Shown: positions 8,831 through 15,918 of the stretch, piece by piece | Layout of the letters: each line of letters begins with the position of its first letter | Position numbering within the stretch: the stretch's first letter is position 1 | Assembly: GCF_015547515.1 (NCBI RefSeq) | Contig: NZ_JADMVE010000006.1 | Location: 142,609 to 206,608, forward strand | DNA: 64,000 nt | Source of the DNA: Eubacterium sp. 1001713B170207_170306_E7 | GTDB lineage: Bacteria > Bacillota > Clostridia > Eubacteriales > Eubacteriaceae | Direction: 5' to 3' | Notes under the pieces: generated by a model | Databases searched by the model: none | Seen by the model: the letters and a program-made list of their open reading frames with translations, nothing else | Told to the model about the DNA's origin: nothing | Position numbers and translations under genes: made by a program

Positions 8831-8908
8831 TGTCTAGAGAGATTATTGTGACCATGTGTCCGGTATCTCAAAGTGCTCCTTACCTTGCAGGGTGAGGGGC
8901 ATTTTTTT
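8831..8908 (+). ncRNA. candidate ~78-nt small RNA opposite the int leader
   Basis: The predicted transcript begins after the TTGTTT-17-TACAAT promoter. It ends at an imperfect hairpin (GCTCC 8875-8879 with GGGGC 8896-8900, plus inner ACC/GGT pairs) followed by seven T (8902-8908). No ORF with a ribosome-binding site fits. It would be antisense to mRNA running from the HIRAN gene into int. It contains GTGTCCG, complementary to CGGACAC at 8773-8779. Evidence is pattern only. Confidence 0.35.
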
Positions 8909-9356
8909 ATTTGTATGGTTTATATTTTACCTCAATTCGCATACCTAAAGTGGGAGAGTCTACGCTACCGCCTACAATTCTAAATTTAGTAATGTGATAT
9001 TTTGTCTTTAGAATATTCAAAACTTGTTTTGTTCGCGAACTTCTTATATAACCTATTTTTATTCCATTTGCAAAAACAGCAACACATTCTTTATCTTCGT
9101 ATAATTCTTTGGAAAAGCTAATTTTTACATCTTTTACATTAAAGGGTGATGTTTTATTTCTAAGGGCCTTTAGGAGTTCTTGTCTTTGAATGCCATCTTC
9201 ATTGTCGAATGTTACTCCAGCAATAGCAAAATTAGCCGTATTCATTAATTTTAGTTCTTCTTGCTTTTCTTGATAAGATTTAAAACATGTTGGGCACAAC
9301 CCTTGATTTAGTTTTAGAAATAGCCCCTTTTTTCCACAAGAAACACACTTAGCCAT
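8907..9356 (-). CDS. zinc-ribbon plus HIRAN-like domain protein
   Basis: The 149-aa protein has an N-terminal zinc ribbon (Cys 4, 7, 21 and 24). A domain resembling HIRAN follows (AGVTFDNEDGIQRQELLKAL ... ECVAVFANGIKIGYI), a fold associated with recognition of DNA ends or damaged DNA. Such proteins are common in lysogeny modules of Bacillota phages, but their role is unsettled. The gene is AT-rich. A TATAAT-like -10 lies at 9403-9408 on the minus strand with a weak -35. The domain call is by motif memory only. Confidence 0.65.
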   Translation of the reverse strand: MAKCVSCGKKGLFLKLNQGLCPTCFKSYQEKQEELKLMNTANFAIAGVTFDNEDGIQRQELLKALRNKTSPFNVKDVKISFSKELYEDKECVAVFANGIKIGYIRSSRTKQVLNILKTKYHITKFRIVGGSVDSPTLGMRIEVKYKPYK

Positions 9357-9445
9357 TTTCCATCAGCTCCTATCTTTTGATACAAATACAAAATATAGGA
9401 TTATTATACAATACTTTAAGAGAAAATGAAAACGAATTTCAATCT

Positions 9446-9934
9446 TTAATCTAAAAACGAAGCATCAAAGTCAAAAGCACGGCCCACACGCAGGTTATCA
9501 AAACAAATGATGTAATTGTCAAAGGTCGTGAAATTTCCGTATTTCCGGCGGTATACTTCGACAGACATATCTAGAAATTTTTCTGTAACATCCAGGTATT
9601 CAGCCAGCTCATAGCGATTGCGCACACCATCTTCAAAAGCCTTTATAATGTCTGTCAGGCGTATTAACTTGAACACTGCCTGTTTACGGGCTTTTTGTTC
9701 CTGCCAGCGGCTGTTTGGATCGTCTGTGTCAGTAATGTTACCGATGTTATATTCATGGTGAGAGAGTTCTTCAGCTAAAGCACATTTTTTCTCTACCTGT
9801 GTCTGTAATTTTTCAGACAAGCCGATGACGTTTTTTCCTATCAACGCGTCGGCGTCACTCTCAAGGATTTCATTCTCAAAGACTTCAATTTCTTTGTTAT
9901 AAGCATAATCAAGCATTTCTTCATATTGGTTCAT
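9446..9934 (-). CDS. ImmA/IrrE-like metallopeptidase
   Basis: This 162-aa protein is probably the anti-repressor protease partner of the adjacent repressor, as in ICEBs1 ImmR/ImmA, where ImmA cleaves the repressor during induction. The metal-binding helix reads LAEELSHHEYNIG at residues 54-65, the variant seen in many phage ImmA-like proteins in place of canonical HExxH. A downstream helix (ARKQAVFKLI) matches the expected position of the third ligand region. It starts 4 bp after the repressor stop codon, consistent with a cI-immA operon. Confidence 0.75.
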   Translation of the reverse strand: MNQYEEMLDYAYNKEIEVFENEILESDADALIGKNVIGLSEKLQTQVEKKCALAEELSHHEYNIGNITDTDDPNSRWQEQKARKQAVFKLIRLTDIIKAFEDGVRNRYELAEYLDVTEKFLDMSVEVYRRKYGNFTTFDNYIICFDNLRVGRAFDFDASFLD

Positions 9935-9938
9935 TTGA

Positions 9939-10445
9939 CTACCTCTCTAACTTTCGCTTTCGCGCCTTTTCCTCCAGTCTGGAGATGTCATTATTCATTT
10001 TTTCGACTTGGTCAGGGTCCTCATTGTCGTTATGTGCGGCTCTGACGATGTATGCGTCATCCTCGTCTGTATCAATGACAGGTTTTAAGTCTACATCAAC
10101 AATTTCATCATACGGAAAATCCTTAATCGTTTCAGATTTAATTTCCATTAAGCAGTCAATAAAACTGGACATCATTCTTAATTCTTCATAGTCCATTTCA
10201 TCTATTAACCGATCAAGTTTTTCACGGGTGGTTTGAGGTTTTACAAACATCTCACCAATGCCGGTTCTCAACCAGGTTTCATTTACGTTATATTCTGAAC
10301 AAATCATAGTTATATGCCGTTCATTTACGTTCCTATCACCTTTTTCTATGCTTGAAATAGCAGATTTTGATAGGCCAATCTTAGCACCGAAGTCTTCCTG
10401 ATTGAGCTTTAGTTTTTTTCTTAATTCAAAAATTCTTTTATTCAT
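9939..10445 (-). CDS. CI-like XRE-family lysogeny repressor
   Basis: This 168-aa repressor has an N-terminal HTH (residues about 2-60: FELRKKLKLNQEDFGAKIGLSKSAISSIEKGDRN). An acidic C-terminal segment lacks a recognisable LexA-type S24 peptidase, which agrees with inactivation by a separate ImmA protease. ATG 10445 is preferred because AGAGGTG lies 6 bp upstream. Longer in-frame starts run into the promoter region. It is divergent from the early genes, with a shared operator region between. Confidence 0.85.
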   Translation of the reverse strand: MNKRIFELRKKLKLNQEDFGAKIGLSKSAISSIEKGDRNVNERHITMICSEYNVNETWLRTGIGEMFVKPQTTREKLDRLIDEMDYEELRMMSSFIDCLMEIKSETIKDFPYDEIVDVDLKPVIDTDEDDAYIVRAAHNDNEDPDQVEKMNNDISRLEEKARKRKLER

Positions 10446-10462
10446 ATCACACCTCTGAACAT

Positions 10463-10554
10463 ATTCTATCACGAAAATTCCCGTTTGTAAACTTTTTTGT
10501 TTTAAAAAGATTGACATATTCCACAAACAAGAATATAATATACACAAACAGGAC
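10463..10554. promoter_or_regulatory. divergent repressor/early promoters with three operator-like repeats
   Basis: Rightward promoter: TTGACA (10511-10516), 17 bp, TATAAT (10534-10539). Leftward promoter, minus strand: TTTACA (10486-10491), 17 bp, TAGAAT (10463-10468). Three related 11-mers occur: ACAAACGGGAA on the minus strand at 10478-10488, ACAAACAAGAA at 10523-10533 and ACAAACAGGAC at 10544-10554. The last two are spaced 21 bp apart, about two helical turns. They overlap both promoters and are probable repressor operators. Confidence 0.7.
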
Positions 10555-10573
10555 TTAAAGGGAGGTGATAAAA

Positions 10574-10753
10574 ATGTTAGCTAATAACGCTTTAGCCAAA
10601 AATGAGAGGTTAATAGTTTCTGAAAAAATTGATCAGCTAGAAAAGTCAGATAAAGATCAACGACTTAGCGAAATTACTATGAGGACGCTATTGATGTACG
10701 GTGAAATGGTCAAAGAGATTCACGAGATTAGTCCAGGTGACAGGAAATGCTGA
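10574..10753 (+). CDS. small early phage protein, unknown function
   Basis: This 59-aa, charged, probably helical protein has no recognised family. It is the first gene of the rightward early operon and may be a Cro-like or antirepressor factor by position, though no HTH is evident. ATG 10574 is chosen because GGGAGGTGAT lies directly upstream. A GTG nine bases earlier is in frame but sits within that site. Confidence 0.6.
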   Translation: MLANNALAKNERLIVSEKIDQLEKSDKDQRLSEITMRTLLMYGEMVKEIHEISPGDRKC

Positions 10754-10784
10754 TTCAGCATTTCAACAGAGAAAGGAGGCAACT

Positions 10785-10946
10785 ATGCGATTGTGGGTTA
10801 TGTTATGTGTTTTGCTTTTGTGGGCTGTCGGAGCAGTTTGCGCTTTTATCATGAAAAAGGTTCAACCAGAGTTTTTGAAACTTTACATAGTCTATGCTTT
10901 GTTTATTCTCATAGCTGAGACATTGTTGGTACTGTATTTAAATTAA
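10785..10946 (+). CDS. small membrane protein, unknown function
   Basis: This 53-aa protein has two hydrophobic segments (LWVMLCVLLLWAVGAVCAFIM and LYIVYALFILIAETLLVLYL) joined by a short charged loop, so it is a predicted two-pass hairpin. AAAGGAGGC precedes ATG 10785. No family is recognised. Its place in the early operon leaves open superinfection exclusion or another membrane role, but nothing in the sequence proves this. Confidence 0.55.
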   Translation: MRLWVMLCVLLLWAVGAVCAFIMKKVQPEFLKLYIVYALFILIAETLLVLYLN

Positions 10947-10977
10947 TCAAAATAGTTATATTTCAAGGAGAATTTAA

Positions 10978-11181
10978 ATGATACCCAATATTTTAACCGT
11001 TAAGGAAACCTGTAAAATCCTTAAAGTGGGCCGAACAAAGCTGTCCCGTATCCTTAACAGTGATCCAACATTTCCAGCCGTTAAGGATGGCACATGGTTC
11101 ATTTTTGGGGATCGCCTACAGGACTGGATGGACCGGAAAAAATATATGCAGGAAGCAGACAGAGAGAAAGCGGCAAGCTGA
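10978..11181 (+). CDS. excisionase-like HTH DNA-binding protein
   Basis: This 67-aa protein has a MerR/excisionase-type winged helix: LTVKETCKILKVGRTKLSRIL, then FPAVKDGTWFIFGDRLQDWMDRKK. That pattern is typical of AlpA/Xis-like proteins. It probably assists excision by the integrase or regulates early genes. A CAAGGAGAA site precedes the ATG. Confidence 0.7.
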   Translation: MIPNILTVKETCKILKVGRTKLSRILNSDPTFPAVKDGTWFIFGDRLQDWMDRKKYMQEADREKAAS

Positions 11182-11182
11182 C

Positions 11183-11308
11183 ATGGAAAGAAATAATATT
11201 AAGAATTGCCCAATAATAATGAGCTTGATTCAATTGGGTTACTCGGCTGAAAAAACGCAAGGTGCATTTGAAGTGTTTAAAGTTTTAACCAAAGGGAGGA
11301 AAAATTGA
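11183..11308 (+). CDS. small phage protein, unknown
   Basis: This 41-aa ORF starts at ATG 11183, two bases after the previous stop, and its stop overlaps the TTG start of the next gene. The upstream region AGAGAAAGCGG is only a weak ribosome-binding site, so translation may depend on coupling. No family is recognised. Confidence 0.4.
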   Translation: MERNNIKNCPIIMSLIQLGYSAEKTQGAFEVFKVLTKGRKN

Positions 11309-11496
11309 CAGATGAACAACTTGTAACCAAGTATTTAAAGGTCGCGCACGAACTGGCAATGTTACCCCACGGAATCGGCTGGACGCCAGAAGTCGGCAGA
11401 AGGCGAGAGGAGCTGGAGCGGCAGGTGGAGGCGATGCGGCCACAGATTGATGTGCTGCATCGGAAGTATGAAAGGAGCACAAATGAAAAAGGTTGA
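11305..11496 (+). CDS. small phage protein, unknown
   Basis: This 63-aa protein starts at TTG behind GGGAGGAAAAA. Its C-terminal half (REELERQVEAMRPQIDVLHRKYER) looks like a coiled-coil helix. It overlaps both neighbours by a few bases in a tight early operon. No family is recognised. Confidence 0.5.
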   Translation: MTDEQLVTKYLKVAHELAMLPHGIGWTPEVGRRREELERQVEAMRPQIDVLHRKYERSTNEKG

Positions 11497-11668
11497 ATTT
11501 GCTTTTTCCTCAACGCAGGACTTAAAAGGGTGGCTGGAACGAAAAAACTGGAATAGTGAAAGCCCGGAAGCGTTCGATAATTGGCTACAGAATTTTTTTA
11601 ATAGCGGCCATAAAATATCCGTTAATGATAAAAAATATGAGTATTGGGATTGTTGGGAATTGGTATAA
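11483..11668 (+). CDS. small phage protein, unknown
   Basis: This 61-aa protein contains several tryptophans (GWLERKNW, NWLQNFF, YEYWDCWELV). The start ATG 11483 follows GAAAGGAGC. It overlaps the previous gene by 14 bp in another frame. It ends just before a structured intergenic region. No family is recognised. Confidence 0.5.
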   Translation: MKKVEFAFSSTQDLKGWLERKNWNSESPEAFDNWLQNFFNSGHKISVNDKKYEYWDCWELV

Positions 11669-11850
11669 AAAAGGTCCCAAAGCGTTGCAGCGCAATAGGG
11701 ACCATAAATAAGACATTTTCATTATAGCAGTAATGGATACTGCGTGTCAATTTGCTATAAAGGGATCACCTAAAAACCTCCTAGAAATAAAAGTTCTTCC
11801 CCATTGAATTAATATTCTGGTGGTCCCTTTATATACATTAAGGAGTAAAA
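11669..11850 (+). other. structured intergenic region in the early operon
   Basis: Two pairings are visible. GGTCCC and GGGACC enclose a small inner hairpin near 11673-11693. AAAGGGATCACC (near 11760) pairs across a loop with GGTGGTCCCTTT (near 11819-11830), 12 bp with one G-T. The last arm could also pair with the first GGGACC, so alternative folds are possible. The loop of the second pairing contains CCTCCTAG. No promoter or ORF is convincing. Confidence 0.45.
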
Positions 11851-12522
11851 ATGAATATTAAAGATAAAATTGAAAAATTGTTAAGGCTTAGCGAAAGTCC
11901 AAATGAAAACGAAGCAAAGGCCGCATTATTAAAGGCCAGAAAGCTTATGATGGAACATAAGCTGAGCGAAGCGGATTTTAAAGTCTTGGAGAAACAAGAA
12001 CCTGTCAAAATTGAAACAGGGATCTATTTCACGAAAAAGACAAATTACTGGATTACCCAATTATTGACAGTGATTGCTCCGAATTATGCTTGTAATAATT
12101 ACATGAATAAAAAGTATCGAAAAAAGAGCCATCAGGCAATTATCTACGGCTTTAAAGAGGACGCTGAGTTGTGTGAGCGTGTGTTTAAGTATGCTGTGGA
12201 CTGTGTCATGTCCTGGATTAAAGAGTTGAAAAAGTCTATGCGTGGGCAGACGGCATACATCATTAATTCATATGTAGATAGCTATGCTCAGGGTTTTATT
12301 GATGGTTTGAAAGAATCGTATGATGAGCAGACCGAAGAAAATGAACAAGAATGGGGATTAGTGGCTGTTGTCCCGCCAGAGGTTAAAGCTGTGACCGATG
12401 GTATGAAACCTGTTTATCCTAACAACGATACATTTTTCGCTTCGGAATATTACGGCAATGGTTTTATGGATGGCAGGCGTTTTTCCATGGAAAAGAGATT
12501 AGAAAGTGAGGGAACAGTATGA
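11851..12522 (+). CDS. DUF2786 domain protein
   Basis: This 223-aa protein has an N-terminal DUF2786 domain (IKDKIEKLLRLSESPNENEAKAALLKARKLMMEHKLSEADF). A C-terminal region follows with a predicted helical part and YAQGFIDGLKESY. DUF2786 proteins occur often in phages and mobile elements, and their biochemical function is not established. The stop overlaps the following start by four bases. Confidence 0.75.
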   Translation: MNIKDKIEKLLRLSESPNENEAKAALLKARKLMMEHKLSEADFKVLEKQEPVKIETGIYFTKKTNYWITQLLTVIAPNYACNNYMNKKYRKKSHQAIIYGFKEDAELCERVFKYAVDCVMSWIKELKKSMRGQTAYIINSYVDSYAQGFIDGLKESYDEQTEENEQEWGLVAVVPPEVKAVTDGMKPVYPNNDTFFASEYYGNGFMDGRRFSMEKRLESEGTV

Positions 12523-12731
12523 GCGATAGAATTTGCAAGGCAATCGAAAAATTTGAGGATAAGGGCTTTATTGTAACCACAGGGGACTACAATGAGTACT
12601 GCTGTGAAAAAGAGGGGTTTAAAGACATTGTCTTTATCCCCGCGAATGTTGGAACAGGCGTGATGTTTCGTGTTGGCAAGGTATTGACTAAGAGTATGGA
12701 AAATGCCCTGAGACTGGCAAAGGTGAACTGA
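12519..12731 (+). CDS. small phage protein, unknown
   Basis: This 70-aa protein is translationally coupled to the DUF2786 gene (overlap of four bases) and ends two bases before the replication initiator. It has a mix of acidic and hydrophobic segments and two adjacent cysteines (YCCEKEG). No family is recognised. Confidence 0.5.
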   Translation: MSDRICKAIEKFEDKGFIVTTGDYNEYCCEKEGFKDIVFIPANVGTGVMFRVGKVLTKSMENALRLAKVN

Positions 12732-12733
12732 AA

Positions 12734-13579
12734 ATGTTTTACGGATTTGACACGGAAATAGCCGAACAGTACGGCGTTGATGAAGCGATTATGTTACAGA
12801 ATTTTGCTTTCTGGATTGAGAAAAATATGGCCAATGACAAGCATTTTCATGATGGGCGTTACTGGACGTACAACAGCCATAAGGCGATGGCAAGTCTGTT
12901 TCCCTTCTGGACAGAAAAGCAGATTCGCCGTATTATTGACAATTTGATTGAAAAAGGACTGATCACAAAAGAAAATTATAATGAATTAAAATACGATCAA
13001 ACAAAATGGTATGCTCTTACCGATTTGGGCATCTCCATTTGCCTAAATGGGCAAATGGAAAAGACCGAACGGGCAGATGTCATTTGCCCAAATGGGCAAA
13101 TCGAACAGCCCAAACGGGCGAATCGAATTGCTAAAAAGGGCGAACCTATACCAGATATAAACCATATACATACACAGATACAAAACCAGATAGTAAACAC
13201 AGATATTGAGGCGGCTCCTTCCAAAGCCGAAATAGATTTTTCGAAAATTCAGGAGCACTGGAACAGTGTATGTGTAAAATTACCCGCTGTTACAGTGATG
13301 AGCAAAAAACGGATGGCAACGGTCAAGGCCAGGGTAAAAGAGCATGGACTTGAAGCGGTCTTTTCTGCTATCGACAAAACAGGTAAAAGCGATTTTATGA
13401 ACGGTCAAAATAATAAGGGCTGGCGGGCAAGTTTTGACTGGATCATGCGGCCTGAAAACTTTGTGAAAGTGCTGGAAGGAAATTATGACAATGCAACTTT
13501 TAATCCACTGCCGCCAAACCTGCAAGGGGCTTTGCAGAATGTCGAAATACAGATGATGGGAGGGAATATTTTTGAATAA
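12734..13579 (+). CDS. phage replication initiator with winged-helix N-terminus
   Basis: This 281-aa protein probably binds the phage origin and recruits the helicase loader. The N-terminal region (residues about 1-100: YGVDEAIMLQNFAFWIEKN ... WTEKQIRRIIDNLIEKGLITKENY) is a winged-helix replisome-organiser type domain. A low-complexity linker (about 100-150) repeats CPNGQ-like peptides because the DNA beneath it is palindromic. A C-terminal conserved phage domain follows. The helicase-loader genes directly downstream support the replication role. Confidence 0.8.
   Translation: MFYGFDTEIAEQYGVDEAIMLQNFAFWIEKNMANDKHFHDGRYWTYNSHKAMASLFPFWTEKQIRRIIDNLIEKGLITKENYNELKYDQTKWYALTDLGISICLNGQMEKTERADVICPNGQIEQPKRANRIAKKGEPIPDINHIHTQIQNQIVNTDIEAAPSKAEIDFSKIQEHWNSVCVKLPAVTVMSKKRMATVKARVKEHGLEAVFSAIDKTGKSDFMNGQNNKGWRASFDWIMRPENFVKVLEGNYDNATFNPLPPNLQGALQNVEIQMMGGNIFE
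13035..13119 (+). other. probable phage replication origin: palindromic iterons inside initiator gene
   Basis: Three inverted repeats lie in a row: CCATTTGCC/GGCAAATGG with 6-bp spacer (13035-13058), ATTTGCCC/GGGCAAAT with 4-bp spacer (13082-13101), and GCCC/GGGC with 4-bp spacer (13108-13119). The motif GAACGGGC also recurs. The arrangement resembles lambda O or Bacillus phage initiator genes that contain their own origin. Confidence 0.65.
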
Positions 13580-13904
13580 CGTGGAGACTGCTAAAATACT
13601 GGCCGTCATTGCGGCGGTATACAGTAACTTTGCTGTGAATGATTTTAAGCAAAAAATATGGGCTGAACTACTGGCTGACATATCTTACAAAGATGCCAGC
13701 ATCGCCCTTAAGGAGCTGCTGAAAACCAACAAATTTCCTCCTGTACCTTCGGAGATTATTGAAAAAGCCAACGTGGCAAAAATATTGAGCTGCGGGGGAT
13801 TGGATTATAAATGGCTGGAAGGGGGTGACGATTTTGAACGCATTGGAGACAAAAAACTTACTGGAGCTGATACAAGGCGTTTACCCGAAAATCCGCATCA
13901 ATGA
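13572..13904 (+). CDS. replicative helicase loader/inhibitor-like protein, copy 1
   Basis: This 110-aa protein resembles the SPP1 G39P helicase loader/inhibitor family (PF11417): TAKILAVIAAVYSNFAVNDFKQKIWAELLADISYKDASIALKELLKTNKFPP followed by a PSEII helix. It probably delivers the host DnaB-type helicase to the phage origin. The start is TTG 13572 after GGGAGGG, overlapping the initiator gene. Its last ~70 bp overlap the next gene in another frame, so the C-terminal tail after the G39P-like domain may be incidental. Confidence 0.65.
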   Translation: MNNVETAKILAVIAAVYSNFAVNDFKQKIWAELLADISYKDASIALKELLKTNKFPPVPSEIIEKANVAKILSCGGLDYKWLEGGDDFERIGDKKLTGADTRRLPENPHQ

Positions 13905-14247
13905 TTTTGCGATTGCAACGTGGATGGACGTTCTGGAAAATTTTGAGTTCGATGCCTGCCGGAAGGCGTATCTGGAATATGTCAGGGATGGCGGTGACCG
14001 GGAGCCGAAGCCAGCGGATATTTTACAGGTTTGCCGGAGGAATTACCGTGATCCAGATTTAAACATTGAGATGCAGGACTGTCCGATCTGCCACGGTAAG
14101 GGGATCGTGAGGGTTTTAAATAAAGGCTATGAGTGTGTCTACAGCTGCCGCTGCCCGAATGGTCGAAAATATAAAGGGCTGCCGCGTTTTGAAGCGGAAC
14201 AATGGACGGAAAATGAATTTCACGTCAAGGAGGTGGCTGGTGGATGA
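13834..14247 (+). CDS. replicative helicase loader-like protein with zinc finger, copy 2
   Basis: The N-terminal ~70 residues repeat the G39P-like pattern of the preceding gene (LLELIQGVYPKIRINDFAIATWMDVLENFEFDAC, then EPKPADIL). A DnaJ-like zinc finger follows (CPICHGKG ... YSCRCPNG). It may act with or replace the first copy in helicase loading. TTG 13834 is chosen because GGAAGGGGG precedes it at normal spacing; GTG 13825 lies inside that site. Confidence 0.65.
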   Translation: MNALETKNLLELIQGVYPKIRINDFAIATWMDVLENFEFDACRKAYLEYVRDGGDREPKPADILQVCRRNYRDPDLNIEMQDCPICHGKGIVRVLNKGYECVYSCRCPNGRKYKGLPRFEAEQWTENEFHVKEVAGG

Positions 14248-14732
14248 TTGATCTAAAGCAATGGCGGCTTGAGCGCGGCTACACAGTGGCAGCATTTTCG
14301 CGAATCGCAGGGGTTCACCGGAAGGTGATCGAACGGGCTGAGGCAGGCATGACAATACAATACAGGAGTGCAGACAAAATATGCCGGGCTATCGGAATAC
14401 CGCTTATTTATTCGGACTGGGCCATTACTAAAGATAAATTCAGGCAGGTTGAAAGACCCTGCCTGGTAAAAGAATACCGTACCTATAAATTTTTTAAAGA
14501 CAAGCTGAAAGCAGGGGAAAAGATCATGGTGCCCTGTACGCAGCTTAAGTCAAAAGACAGAAAAGGTATTTTGGTCGAAGGCACAATTTTAAAGTTTTAT
14601 GAGAATTATGCGCTGCTGGAATTGAGGATTAAAAAACACTGTAATTCTGGGGAAAGATACAGAACAATAAAATCCGGCTTTGCCCTGGATGATCTTGTTA
14701 AGTTCAAGGAAGGACGTTACCAAAATGAATGA
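14244..14732 (+). CDS. XRE-type HTH protein
   Basis: This 162-aa protein has an N-terminal HTH (LKQWRLERGYTVAAFSRIAGVHRKVIERAEAGMTIQYRSADKICRAIGI). A basic C-terminal region with a beta-rich look follows (GTILKFYENYALLELRIKK). It is probably a middle regulator or DNA-binding factor. It overlaps the genes on both sides by a few bases within the replication operon. No specific family is recognised. Confidence 0.6.
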   Translation: MIDLKQWRLERGYTVAAFSRIAGVHRKVIERAEAGMTIQYRSADKICRAIGIPLIYSDWAITKDKFRQVERPCLVKEYRTYKFFKDKLKAGEKIMVPCTQLKSKDRKGILVEGTILKFYENYALLELRIKKHCNSGERYRTIKSGFALDDLVKFKEGRYQNE

Positions 14733-15231
14733 ATTTATAACAATGCTGAAGATTCGCAGTCTCTGTGAAAAAAGAAAAACATGTATTAAAGAAACGGGTG
14801 AAGGCGGAATTGACAAATGTCCGTTGTACGATCCGTGTAACCACTTAGCATTTAGTGATCTTACAGAGGGGCAGCTTTTAGAAATTGCTGAAGCTTTGGG
14901 AGAAATTAAGGTACCTATGCAGGTGCGGAAGGGAATAAAAATGAGTAAACTGAGTGCAGAAAAATATTTCAAAATGAAAGCGAGAATGACGTGCAACTGT
15001 AGTATTTGTTGTAATGATTGTCCGCTTGACATGCTTAACAATGATATGACCTTAGACTGCAATGATCTTGAATTGAAATTTTATGGTCGGGCGATTGAAA
15101 TTGTCGAAAACTGGGCAAAAGAGAATCCGGAAAGGACGTATAAGAGCCGTGTTTTTGGAGATAATGTAAAACCTAACGAATGTCAATACTATAGCTGTGC
15201 CGACTGTTTGAAGCGGGGGATAGAAAAATGA
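14725..15231 (+). CDS. cysteine-rich phage protein, unknown
   Basis: This 168-aa protein contains three clusters of cysteines: CEKRKTC...CPLYDPC (N-terminal), CNCSICCNDCP (middle) and CQYYSCADC (C-terminal). They suggest binding of zinc or an iron-sulfur centre. ATG 14725 is favoured over more upstream in-frame starts because GGAAGGA precedes it. No family is recognised. The neighbours are unknown small proteins. Confidence 0.55.
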   Translation: MNEFITMLKIRSLCEKRKTCIKETGEGGIDKCPLYDPCNHLAFSDLTEGQLLEIAEALGEIKVPMQVRKGIKMSKLSAEKYFKMKARMTCNCSICCNDCPLDMLNNDMTLDCNDLELKFYGRAIEIVENWAKENPERTYKSRVFGDNVKPNECQYYSCADCLKRGIEK

Positions 15232-15632
15232 AAAAAGTGATCTTTAGTATTTTTGAGTTTGTAGGGTTGGCGTTTGTTGCTATGTGTGTACTGGGTTTGT
15301 TGCTGTTTGGCCGGGATTGGTTCACGGCCACAGTTTCAGTCACCTGGGGATTAAAGCGGCAGGTGATTACAGGAGCATTCTTTGCTGTCGGGGGAATCGT
15401 TGGCTTATGCGTAGGGTTTAGCCGATTTTGGAAAGACCAAACTAAAAAAATGGCACATGAAATTTGTATGAAGTATAAATACATTCCAAAAGATTACGCC
15501 TGCCCAGGCTGCCCGATCAGGGATCAGATCGGTCTGGGACATGATTGTAAGGCTTTTATAAGAGAAAACCCCATTGCGGTCCGGGAAATGTATAAAAAAA
15601 TGATTGAACAGGAGAAGCGACATGTGCACTGA
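15228..15632 (+). CDS. small membrane protein with cytoplasmic Cys motif
   Basis: This 134-aa protein has two N-terminal hydrophobic segments (FEFVGLAFVAMCVLGLLLFG and GAFFAVGGIVGLCVGF). A polar tail follows with YACPGCPIRDQIGLGHDC, a possible metal site resembling a cysteine cluster in the preceding gene. It starts inside the end of that gene (four-base overlap). Function unknown. Confidence 0.5.
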   Translation: MKKVIFSIFEFVGLAFVAMCVLGLLLFGRDWFTATVSVTWGLKRQVITGAFFAVGGIVGLCVGFSRFWKDQTKKMAHEICMKYKYIPKDYACPGCPIRDQIGLGHDCKAFIRENPIAVREMYKKMIEQEKRHVH

Positions 15633-15909
15633 ATTGAATAGACTTAAAAATAAGGATTGTGGCTTGATTCATGGCTTTGCTGATTATATTTACAAGGGTT
15701 TGAAAAATGGTAATGAACATATTTGTTTTAAAATTAAACGGACGAGGAAGCTTAAATGCGAAGCCTTGGATATTACCATTTTAAATTTGGAGCGATTCGA
15801 CAAAGTAAATTTCTGGATATTTGTACCATTACAGGAGGATTGGTTTATTGCTCTTTTGAATGCACGGAGCCGGGCCAACCGCTTGTTTGGATATACGGTT
15901 TTGAGATAG
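15622..15909 (+). CDS. small phage protein, unknown
   Basis: This 95-aa protein starts at ATG 15622 behind CAGGAGAAG and overlaps the previous gene by 11 bp. It is basic with a hydrophobic centre. No family is recognised. An AGGAGG site for the next gene follows its stop. Confidence 0.45.
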   Translation: MCTELNRLKNKDCGLIHGFADYIYKGLKNGNEHICFKIKRTRKLKCEALDITILNLERFDKVNFWIFVPLQEDWFIALLNARSRANRLFGYTVLR

Positions 15910-15918
15910 GAGGGAACA

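Noticed and set aside
13821-13904. Frameshift joining the two helicase-loader-like genes
   Set aside because: Each has its own RBS and a complete N-terminal domain of the same family, so they are tandem copies rather than one broken gene.
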